NCBI RefSeq assembly: GCF_000381545.1
Contig: NZ_KB906673.1
Span: 558,001 to 622,000 of the forward strand
Origin: Rhodonellum psychrophilum GCM71 = DSM 17998
GTDB lineage: Bacteria; Bacteroidota; Bacteroidia; Cytophagales; Cyclobacteriaceae
DNA length: 64,000 nucleotides
Reading direction: 5' to 3'
The notes under the pieces are model-generated. The model was not told where the DNA came from, searched no databases, and saw only the letters and a program-made list of their open reading frames with translations. A program made the translations under genes and the position numbers. Below, piece by piece: positions 54,075 to 61,696 of this stretch; position 1 is the first letter of the stretch; each line of letters opens with the position of its first letter.

Positions 54075-56780
54075 ATGAAAAAAATACAGTATGTTTTACC
54101 CATTTTTATTCTCACTTTTTTTATTTCATCGACTGCTTTCAATTCGCGTTCCGACATCAACGAATTGACCAATAAGATCATTTCCCTATTGGGGAATTAC
54201 GTGGACGATGTGCCGGAGGAAAAAGTTTTCCTCCATCTCGACAAACCGCTTTATGCAGCCGGAGAGGATGTCTGGTTCAGTGTTTATCTGACTGCAGGCA
54301 GTCCTGACATCCCTTCCCCATTGAGCAAAGTGGTGTATGTGGATCTTTTGGACAACGATGGAGTCCTTCTTCAACAAAAGACCATCCAAATGGAAGCCGG
54401 TCATGGTTTTGGTGATTTCAAATTGGACAATTTTACCAGAGAAGGAATCTACCAAATAAAGGCCTACACACACTGGATGAGGGGTTTTGGGGAAGATGCA
54501 GTTTTTTCCCAGACCATTGAAGTGATGGAGCCTTACAACTTGAAGTTTCAGCCTTCGGTAGTATTCGAAAAAACAGCGAATGGCGATGGGGTTTCCTATC
54601 GTGCTGCCATCAGTGCGCTGAACCGATCGCTACAGCCACTATCCGGTGAGACGCTGACGTATGCACTGCTTTCCAAGGGAAAAGTCATCGAAGAAGGAAA
54701 TGTGGTATTGGATGCCGATGGCAAAAACGAACTTACATTCCAAATTCCATTGAGCCAGTTGCAAGGCGTGGTGGCTTTGTCACTCTCTCTTCCAGAGAAT
54801 GCCGAATATTCCATTTCCAGAAAGTTTTTATTGCCGTTTCCCCTCCAATCCATTGATCTTCAGTTTTTGCCGGAAGGGGGAGATTTGATCGCTGGGTTCA
54901 ACAACAAGGTCGCCGTGAGAGCCATTTATCCAGACGGGTCCCCAGCCATTTTGGAGGGAAGTCTCCAAGCTGGGCAGCAGGAAATCCTTTGGCGTACCAA
55001 CGAGAGGGGGCTGGGTTCCTTTGAGTTCAATCCTGTCGCAGGCGAAAAATATACTGCCAAAATAAGTGCGCAAGAAGGAGGGTTTTCCAAAGATTTGCCA
55101 AGGGTTCTCGAAAAAGGCGTCAATCTGTCCGTTGACAACAGCAAGGAAGGTCTCGTCAATATATTGATCCAGGCGGCAGGTTTCAACTCTATATCTCCAT
55201 CGGGAGAAGGTTTGCTGGTGGTTCATGCCAGGGGAAGGATCGGACACATGCAAAAAATCGACCTCAGGAATGGTGTGACCGGAGCAAGGATCAACAAATC
55301 CCAATTGCCTCCGGGTATCAATCAAATCACTTTTTTCGAACCTGAAGGAAATCCTTTGGCAGAGCGGCTGGTATTTGTTCCCTTGGATCAAACGGTGAAA
55401 ATAGCACTTGACGAAGGGAAAATGGAAACTTCACCAAGAGCAAAAAATACTTGGAAGCTCAGTTTGGAGGGTGATAACCTCGAAGGGGGCAGTTACAGTA
55501 TTGCGGTTACCGATGCCAATGAACTTCCCTACGGATCGGTGAGCAATATCATATCCTATCTCAAGTTGGAATCCGAATTGAAGGGAAACATCCACCAGGC
55601 ACATGATCTCTTGGGTCAATCCCATGACGATGCAGGGATTGATTTGATCATGTTGACGCATGGTTGGAGAAGGTTCAATTGGGATACACTTTTGGCGGAG
55701 CAGTTTGACAATCCAAACTTCATCGAACAGGGAATCAATATTACCGGGATGGTAAAGCCGAAGACAGACGGGAAACGTGGGTTGACCGGAGGAAATATCA
55801 ATGTGTTCAGCAAGGGAAACCAGGAAGACTTTATGATCGTGGATTTTGCCGAAAACGGCAAATTCATCATCGACGATTTGGCAATTCAGGATACCACGCA
55901 GTTGATCCTAACGGCAAATGACAAGCGGTATAAGGAGTTTGTGGAAGTCTCTTTGGACGCACCTTTGGCCAAATATGTGACATGGGAGGGATTCAAGCCA
56001 GCTTTGAGAAGTTTTGAATTGAATCCTTCCCTGAGGGATTATTTGACCAACGCCGAAAAAAGAAGACAGGCATCCGCTGCTTTTGACGAAATGGAAGCCA
56101 TCGATATCGATGAGTTTGTGGTCCAATCCCAAAAAATAGATCCAGAAGAAGAAGTCATCAGCAGGGTTTACGGTAAAGGGGACAGGACCATCAAGCCTGA
56201 GGATATTGGAGGCCTTGACGGATTTTCGGATGTTTGGCAGATGCTGCAGGGCAGGGTGGCCGGCGTTCAGATCAAGCCAAGCACCATGGGCGGAGCACCC
56301 AGCATTACCATTAGGGGAACAGGTTCTGTCAGTGGGGTGGGCCCTATTTTCTTTCTGGACAATGTGCCGGTGGAAGCCTCGCTGATCAGCACGATCAGCC
56401 CAAGGGATATTGCCGCGATAGACGTATTCAAGGAGAGTGCCAGTTTGGCCATTTTTGGATCGGGGGGCGCTGGTGGTGCCATCGCGATATACACCAAAAA
56501 AGGTGGAGGCATGCAAAGTCTTGGTGAAGGGGTTTTCAATTTCCGTTATCCGGGGTATTCCACCTCCAGGGAATATTACATGCCGAAATACGATACCGAA
56601 ACGATCGCCAAACCCGATTTCAGGTCTACACTTTATTGGAATCCAAAGATTAAATGGGAGGGCAACAAGGCTTCGATTTCTTTCTACAACAATGATGTGG
56701 TTAAAAAATACAAGGTGATTATCCAGGGAATGGACAATTTGGGAAGACTCACCTATTTTGAAAAAATAGTCACGCCCTAA
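54075..56780 (+). CDS. MG2 / TonB-plug domain protein without a barrel
   Basis: This 901-aa exported protein has a signal peptide (MKKIQYVLPIFILTFFISST) and an alpha-2-macroglobulin MG2-like domain near the start (EEKVFLHLDKPLYAAGEDVW). Several beta-sandwich repeats follow, then a TonB-receptor plug domain (about 690-800) with QMLQGRVAGVQIKPSTMGGA and SITIRGTGS. No beta-barrel follows; the last part has FNFRYPGYSTSREYYMPKYD. This family is frequent in Bacteroidota and may work in the periplasm or on the outer membrane. The ATG at 54075 is chosen over the TTG upstream because it starts the signal peptide. A terminator follows 35 bases after the stop. Confidence 0.8.
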   Translation: MKKIQYVLPIFILTFFISSTAFNSRSDINELTNKIISLLGNYVDDVPEEKVFLHLDKPLYAAGEDVWFSVYLTAGSPDIPSPLSKVVYVDLLDNDGVLLQQKTIQMEAGHGFGDFKLDNFTREGIYQIKAYTHWMRGFGEDAVFSQTIEVMEPYNLKFQPSVVFEKTANGDGVSYRAAISALNRSLQPLSGETLTYALLSKGKVIEEGNVVLDADGKNELTFQIPLSQLQGVVALSLSLPENAEYSISRKFLLPFPLQSIDLQFLPEGGDLIAGFNNKVAVRAIYPDGSPAILEGSLQAGQQEILWRTNERGLGSFEFNPVAGEKYTAKISAQEGGFSKDLPRVLEKGVNLSVDNSKEGLVNILIQAAGFNSISPSGEGLLVVHARGRIGHMQKIDLRNGVTGARINKSQLPPGINQITFFEPEGNPLAERLVFVPLDQTVKIALDEGKMETSPRAKNTWKLSLEGDNLEGGSYSIAVTDANELPYGSVSNIISYLKLESELKGNIHQAHDLLGQSHDDAGIDLIMLTHGWRRFNWDTLLAEQFDNPNFIEQGINITGMVKPKTDGKRGLTGGNINVFSKGNQEDFMIVDFAENGKFIIDDLAIQDTTQLILTANDKRYKEFVEVSLDAPLAKYVTWEGFKPALRSFELNPSLRDYLTNAEKRRQASAAFDEMEAIDIDEFVVQSQKIDPEEEVISRVYGKGDRTIKPEDIGGLDGFSDVWQMLQGRVAGVQIKPSTMGGAPSITIRGTGSVSGVGPIFFLDNVPVEASLISTISPRDIAAIDVFKESASLAIFGSGGAGGAIAIYTKKGGGMQSLGEGVFNFRYPGYSTSREYYMPKYDTETIAKPDFRSTLYWNPKIKWEGNKASISFYNNDVVKKYKVIIQGMDNLGRLTYFEKIVTP

Positions 56781-56814
56781 TACATTCTCTTTTGGGGCGG
56801 GATTCTTATCCCAT

Positions 56815-56868
56815 AAAAAAAGCCGATAATAATGACCTGAACAAGGTTTTTAGGATCGGCTTTTTTAT
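56815..56868 (+). terminator. Intrinsic terminator
   Basis: AAAAAAGCCGAT (56816-56827) pairs with ATCGGCTTTTTT (56855-56866) across a 27-base loop. Repeat copy F begins 13 bases later. Confidence 0.75.
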
Positions 56869-56880
56869 ATTGAACAGCGA

Positions 56881-57048
56881 TTCAACCCGAAATATGCATG
56901 AGCTTAGCCAATGGGATCATCACTGCAAGAAAATCAGACTACTTGAAGGGCATCGGATATTGCCGATAGGGTGAAGTCAAAATGGTTAACAAAGACGGAT
57001 TCGTAAGCGATTTCATACTCGAATTGGTAATGTAGGACACGGGTTCAA
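56881..57048 (+). repeat. Dispersed TIR repeat, copy F
   Basis: It starts TTCAACCCGAAATATGCAT and ends AGGACACGGGTTCAA, with the core TGCAAGAAAATCAGACTA and GGTGAAGTCAAAATGG. It lies between the terminator of the MG2/plug gene and the small barrel gene, whose ATG is 12 bases after the element. The element therefore probably contains or abuts that gene's leader. Confidence 0.8.
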
Positions 57049-57059
57049 AAAAAAAGAAT

Positions 57060-57530
57060 ATGAAGAAAGGAATATTTTCAATGGTTTTTTGCCTTATGGC
57101 TTTGAGCATTCAGGCTCAGGAGCAAGGGGAAGTGAGAATCCAGGCGGGTGGAGATTATAAATTGACCATAAAGGATTATGGAAGCCATCTGGGTTTTGAA
57201 TATTTCTTTGTGGATAAATTTTCCTTGGCCCCAACGCTTACGGTGTGGTTCCCGGAGATTGGAAACTCCTTCAACATGAATGTGGATTTGAGGTATTACT
57301 TGACCGAAGGTGTTTCCCAACTTTACATAATGGGTGGCTACAACAATTATTGGATCAATACCCAACCCGGAGATCCAGGATTGTCACAGACTCGGCCCGG
57401 GGCCAATTTCGGTGTTGGAGCCTTTATCAAGGCGACAGAAAGATTTGGCTTCAATACCGAATTCAAAATCCAAAGCCAAAATACCAGATGGCCGGTTTTC
57501 AGGGTTGGTGCGGTATATCTGCTGAACTGA
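57060..57530 (+). CDS. Small outer-membrane beta-barrel protein
   Basis: This 156-aa protein has a signal peptide (1-20, MVFCLMALSIQAQ) and alternating hydrophobic and polar strands typical of an eight-stranded barrel of the OmpX/OmpA-N type, such as DLRYYLTEGVSQLYIMGGYN and FGVGAFIKATERFGFNTEFK. The final strand has the aromatic end (GAVYLLN) expected for outer-membrane insertion, though it ends in Asn rather than Phe. Its promoter must lie in or next to repeat copy F. It ends tail-to-tail with the rhomboid gene, 2 bases apart. Confidence 0.75.
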   Translation: MKKGIFSMVFCLMALSIQAQEQGEVRIQAGGDYKLTIKDYGSHLGFEYFFVDKFSLAPTLTVWFPEIGNSFNMNVDLRYYLTEGVSQLYIMGGYNNYWINTQPGDPGLSQTRPGANFGVGAFIKATERFGFNTEFKIQSQNTRWPVFRVGAVYLLN

Positions 57531-57532
57531 TT

Positions 57533-58468
57533 TTATTTTTTGCTGAATTCAAAAAGCTTCCGCTTTTCTTCCTTGCTCAGGGCTTCATATCCCTTTTCCG
57601 CGATTTTGTCCAGGATCTGATCGATTTCATCCTGCGTAGCGATCATCTGGGGCTTGCTGCTGGTAGGTGCTGGTTTTGAGACTTTAGAAGCGGTAAAATC
57701 ACTTGGCCCCGAATGGGTTTTTTTGCGGTAAGAAACTTTCACTTTGGGGGTATTCCGGAAAAGATTCTCAAAGAACCGGCCGACGGCCTGAACAGGTCTT
57801 CCCCAGTCATTTCCTTTTTGCAATTGCCAAATATAAAAGAATCCCAAGGCGGCTCCACCCAGATGGGCGAGTTCCCCTCCGGCATTGCTCCCGATGGAAT
57901 TGGCAAAGGCTATCACCACATAAAAGATAGCGATGTACTTGATCTTCACAGGGCCGAGGAGCAAGAGATGGAAGGTGGTGTTCGGGGCAAGTGTAGCCGC
58001 ACCAACGACAACGGCATAAACCCCCGCACTTGCGCCAAGCATTTTGGAAGTAGCCAATACTTCGCTGAAGAGTGGGGAGATATTGTAAATCAACAGGTAA
58101 AACAGCCCACCGGCGATACCGCCCAAAATATAAAGATTGGCGAGTTTTCGACTGCCCAGATATTGATGGACCAATAGGCCAAACCAATAGAGGAAAAGCA
58201 TGTTGAACAAAATATGGAAAATCCCCTCATGCAAGAACATGTAGGTGATAATGGTCCAGGGTTGTAGCAAAAACTGAGGGATGTCGGCGGGCATCATCAA
58301 AAGATTGATGCCCGTTTTGTATGCAGTACCTGCGCCTGCAAAAGTCATGAATACACGAAACACCAGGACCGTAAAAAATACCAGCAGATTGATCGCCAGA
58401 ATTTTATACAAGCTGTTGTCGCTGTGCTTAAAAGCGTTTTTTAAATTGTCCCAAAGTCCACCGTACAT
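57533..58468 (-). CDS. Rhomboid intramembrane serine protease (with C-terminal DUF6576 tail)
   Basis: Rhomboids cleave transmembrane proteins within the bilayer. This 311-aa protein has six membrane helices with HEGIFHILFNMLFLYWFG near 76-93, the catalytic Ser147 in GASAGVYA and His202 in ELAHLGGAA. After the last helix comes a cytoplasmic tail of about 90 residues that ends in DEIDQILDKIAEKGYEALSK, a helical segment matching the DUF6576 pattern. It is the last gene of a minus-strand run: 61121 gene, mutL, rhomboid, rhomboid. The two rhomboids are separated by 7 bases. Confidence 0.9.
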   Translation of the reverse strand: MYGGLWDNLKNAFKHSDNSLYKILAINLLVFFTVLVFRVFMTFAGAGTAYKTGINLLMMPADIPQFLLQPWTIITYMFLHEGIFHILFNMLFLYWFGLLVHQYLGSRKLANLYILGGIAGGLFYLLIYNISPLFSEVLATSKMLGASAGVYAVVVGAATLAPNTTFHLLLLGPVKIKYIAIFYVVIAFANSIGSNAGGELAHLGGAALGFFYIWQLQKGNDWGRPVQAVGRFFENLFRNTPKVKVSYRKKTHSGPSDFTASKVSKPAPTSSKPQMIATQDEIDQILDKIAEKGYEALSKEEKRKLFEFSKK

Positions 58469-58475
58469 AATCTCC

Positions 58476-59267
58476 TCAATAAAATTCTTTTCTGTTTTTC
58501 TTCCAATAAAAGACCATTCCCGCCCCGATCACCAAACCACTAAGGTGGGCAAAATGTGCGACATTGTCCATCGGATTACTGTTGATAACGTTATAAACCG
58601 TATAAAGTCCATAAAATAAAACCAAATACTTGGCCTTGACCGGCATGGGGGGAAAGAGGAGGAACAACTGTGTATTGGGAAACAACATCCCAAAGGCAAT
58701 CAACACCCCAAACAATGCCCCCGAAGCGCCTACCATCGGAATATTTGCCTGGATTTCCCTTACTCCCATAAGGTTTTCCTTTGCTCTTTGAACAAGGCCA
58801 GGGTCCTCTGGATTCCGGCTATAGGCATCTACAAAATCATAAACACCGGATCTGAACAAATGTCTATTGTCTTTCACAAAATCATTGAAACGATCAGGGC
58901 TGGGGTCGCTGTAAAACTGGCTGATTTTATCATCCAATTGGGACATCCTGTAGGCGGTATAACCCGAATACAACAAACCTGAACCCACTCCACAGACCAT
59001 CCAAAGTGCCAATATTTTCTTTGGTCCCAGAAACTGTTCCAGTAAAGGTCCAAAGATAAACAATCCAAACATGTTGGAGAACAAATGCCAAAAATCAGCA
59101 TGCATAAACATGTAGGTCAGAAACTGGCTCGGAAAAAACCGGTTGCTTTGCACATAGTAAAGTGCAAAAAAATTCTTGAGCTGGGGCATGAAATAAGTAG
59201 TGATGACAAAAGCCCCTACGGTGACCAGCAGAATATTTTTTACAACAGGTGTTAAATTTTTAAACAT
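58476..59267 (-). CDS. Rhomboid intramembrane serine protease
   Basis: This 263-aa rhomboid has catalytic Ser182 in GASGALFG, His238 and His241 in NVAHFAHLSGL, and the first-loop motif MHADFWHLFSNMFGLFIFG. A long soluble insert (about 108-165, with DDKISQFYSDPSPDRFNDF) lies between two helices and is larger than in E. coli GlpG. It has no C-terminal tail, unlike its neighbour. The pair may act on different substrates. It follows mutL by 3 bases and is certainly co-transcribed with it. Confidence 0.9.
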   Translation of the reverse strand: MFKNLTPVVKNILLVTVGAFVITTYFMPQLKNFFALYYVQSNRFFPSQFLTYMFMHADFWHLFSNMFGLFIFGPLLEQFLGPKKILALWMVCGVGSGLLYSGYTAYRMSQLDDKISQFYSDPSPDRFNDFVKDNRHLFRSGVYDFVDAYSRNPEDPGLVQRAKENLMGVREIQANIPMVGASGALFGVLIAFGMLFPNTQLFLLFPPMPVKAKYLVLFYGLYTVYNVINSNPMDNVAHFAHLSGLVIGAGMVFYWKKNRKEFY

Positions 59268-59270
59268 TTC

Positions 59271-61124
59271 TTATCGATTGAAAAAGGTGTGTATCTTATT
59301 TAAATCCAGTTTGACGAAGGTTTTGTTTCCCGAAAGTCCATAATTCGGGTTTTGGCAAGCAAACAACTGCCCAACCAAAATTTCCATTTCGGGAGAACTC
59401 AGGCGCGTGCCTTTTTTGGTGGAGGATTTCTTGGCAAGTGATCTGGCCAGGTTTTCCCTTTTGTCTATGGAAAGCTCCGCTTTGAAATGTTTGAACTGCT
59501 CCAACAAGCCCTCAAACAAGCTCTTTTCATTGTTGACTTGAATGTCCGCAGGCACGCCTTGGATCAGGATGGTTTCCTTGCCAAACTCTTCTATCACAAA
59601 GCCCAGGCTGTTCAACTCTTCTTTCATGTCAAAGACCAAGGAGAAATCGGCTTGGCTCAAATTGATTTGCTGAGGGAAAAGGCATTGCTGTGAGGACCCC
59701 GAGGCATTGTCCAATTGACGCTTGTACCGTTCGTACAAAATCCTTTCGTGGGAGGCCTGTTGGTCCAAGATAAGCAAGCCCGAAGACATTTGCGCCACGA
59801 TGTAATTGAGTTCCACCTGAAAGGTCGTGCCAGTGGTTTCGGACTCGGTTGGAAAAGCCAAAGAATCCCTGCTTCCCAATTCGCTTGCCTTAGAGGGAAA
59901 CGTCAGCACATCATGGTCATCATCCCTGGAAATCCTTTGCTCTTCGGTCATTTCTGAAAAATTGAGGTTGCCTTCAAAGAGTTTTTCCCAACCCGAAACA
60001 TCCTGTTTCTTGAAGGTGGAGGTGTTGAAATTTTTATAGCTGTTTTCGCGACTTACATCCTCCTTTTTTTGTTCGTCATGCTTCCAGTTTTCTGTAAAAT
60101 TGACGTCCAGGCTGAAATCCAGTGCGGGCACGACATTGTGTGCGCCCAAAGCTTGTTTGACCGCGGACCTCACCACTGCGTAGATCGTCCGTTCGTCATC
60201 AAACTTGATTTCCGTCTTGGTCGGATGGACATTGATGTCGATATGGGAAGGGTCTATTTCCAGGAAAAGAACATAAAAAGGCTGCATGTCTCCGCCCATC
60301 AATCCTTCATAGGCATGGGTGACGGCATGGTGGAGATAATTGCTTTTGATAAATCGGTTGTTGACAAAGAAAAACTGCTCGCCTCGGGTTTTTCTGGCAT
60401 TTTCGGGTTTCCCCACATATCCCTTTACAATCAGGTGGGGCGTATCTTCCTCACAGGGAACCAGCTGTCCTTGGTAGGATTTGCCAAAGATCCCCGTGAT
60501 GCGCTGACTCAATTTTCCCGGAACCAAATTGAAAAGGTCCATGTCATTCTGCATAAAGGAAAATCCGATTTCTGGATAGGAAAGGGCCACTCTTTGGAAT
60601 TCCTCCACCAAGTGTTTCATTTCCACAGGATTGGATTTCAGGAAATTCCGTCTTGCGGGTACGTTGAAAAACAAATTTTTGACGGAAATGGATGTTCCGG
60701 TGGCCGCCGAGATCGGCTCCTGTTTTTTCACTTCGGAGCCTTCCACTTGGATCAGTGTTCCGAGTTCATGTTCGTCTTGGCGGGTTTTCATTTCCACTTG
60801 TGCCACTGCGGCGATGGAAGCCAAAGCTTCCCCTCGAAACCCAAAAGTCCTCAGCGTAAAGAGATCCTGGGATTTCTTGATCTTGGAGGTAGCGTGGCGT
60901 TCGAAGCTCATTCGGGCATCGGTCAGGGACATCCCTTTTCCATTGTCGATCACCTGGATGAGGGTTTTTCCCGAATCCTTGACCAATACATGGATCTGCG
61001 TAGCACCTGCGTCCACGGCATTTTCCAACAGTTCCTTTAGGGCTGATGCGGGACGTTGGACGACTTCACCCGCTGCGATCTGATTGGCAATGGCATCGGG
61101 AAGAAGTTGGATGATGTCGCTCAT
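59271..61124 (-). CDS. mutL: DNA mismatch repair protein MutL
   Basis: MutL couples MutS mismatch recognition to strand incision. The 617-aa protein has a GHKL ATPase domain with QRPASALKELLENAVDAG, DNGKGMSL and FGFRGEALASIAAVA, a variable charged linker (about 340-420), and a C-terminal dimerisation domain. The endonuclease motif DQHAxxExxxxE appears as DQQASHERILYE (454-465): both Glu are kept but His is replaced by Gln. The later motifs (SLAKKSSTKKGTRL and LFACQNPNYGLS) depart from the usual C/H-rich forms. Whether it is a nuclease is uncertain. It overlaps the upstream gene by 4 bases. Confidence 0.95.
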   Translation of the reverse strand: MSDIIQLLPDAIANQIAAGEVVQRPASALKELLENAVDAGATQIHVLVKDSGKTLIQVIDNGKGMSLTDARMSFERHATSKIKKSQDLFTLRTFGFRGEALASIAAVAQVEMKTRQDEHELGTLIQVEGSEVKKQEPISAATGTSISVKNLFFNVPARRNFLKSNPVEMKHLVEEFQRVALSYPEIGFSFMQNDMDLFNLVPGKLSQRITGIFGKSYQGQLVPCEEDTPHLIVKGYVGKPENARKTRGEQFFFVNNRFIKSNYLHHAVTHAYEGLMGGDMQPFYVLFLEIDPSHIDINVHPTKTEIKFDDERTIYAVVRSAVKQALGAHNVVPALDFSLDVNFTENWKHDEQKKEDVSRENSYKNFNTSTFKKQDVSGWEKLFEGNLNFSEMTEEQRISRDDDHDVLTFPSKASELGSRDSLAFPTESETTGTTFQVELNYIVAQMSSGLLILDQQASHERILYERYKRQLDNASGSSQQCLFPQQINLSQADFSLVFDMKEELNSLGFVIEEFGKETILIQGVPADIQVNNEKSLFEGLLEQFKHFKAELSIDKRENLARSLAKKSSTKKGTRLSSPEMEILVGQLFACQNPNYGLSGNKTFVKLDLNKIHTFFNR

Positions 61125-61531
61125 CTTCTGGCGGGCTTTTTTAATCTAAAAAATGCCACCAATAGGACGATGACGAATATCCCAATCGCCAATATGTAGA
61201 GGGCTTGTAGCCCATAATAGACATATCCCATTCCACCTCCGATGAGGAGAACGATGATCAAAAGCCTCATGAAACCGGTATTGTTCATCACTGAACTGCC
61301 GCGGCCCTTGATGGGTCCACCTTGGGTAAAGGCGCCTCTTATTGAAGAGCCGTAATTGCTGTGAAAGGCTTCATCCATCTCTTCATCCGACTCCAACTTC
61401 CCATCGGCCTGAAGCTCCCGCTTGATTCTGGCTGTCCTTTGTTCTATCTCTTCCCTGACCGGATCGTAGTACCTGGGTTTGATATCAAAGCGACTGGGAC
61501 TCGCGGAGCTGAAGATGGATGGAAATTTCAT
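61121..61531 (-). CDS. Small membrane protein upstream of mutL
   Basis: This 136-aa protein has a charged N-terminal half with the segment RFDIKPRYYDPVREEIEQRT near 14-33 and two closely spaced transmembrane helices (about 88-106 and 110-128: LLIIVLLIGGGMGYVYY and YILAIGIFVIVLLVAF). I recall similar small proteins between ribH and mutL in Bacteroidota, sometimes mislabelled as riboflavin synthase. There is no ribH here, and I claim no function. Its end overlaps the mutL start by 4 bases (ATGA), so the two are translationally coupled. Confidence 0.75.
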   Translation of the reverse strand: MKFPSIFSSASPSRFDIKPRYYDPVREEIEQRTARIKRELQADGKLESDEEMDEAFHSNYGSSIRGAFTQGGPIKGRGSSVMNNTGFMRLLIIVLLIGGGMGYVYYGLQALYILAIGIFVIVLLVAFFRLKKPARR

Positions 61532-61696
61532 GATAATGATAGATTGAATTGAAGAGAATTACGTTGATAATAAAACTTGCTTCCTTTTGTCAAATTTGAT
61601 GGCAGAAGCCGGTTTTTTTTCGTGTAAGTTTGTACGGAACATCGTATATTCTACAAAGTTATTTTAATATTCAAGCAATAAAAATTAAACAATGGC

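Noticed and set aside
60069-61040. A long plus-strand open frame opposite mutL
   Set aside because: It is a shadow of the conserved mutL codons, and its product has low-complexity His/Phe-rich composition and no recognisable motif. Similar shadows lie opposite gcvP and the M1 peptidase gene.
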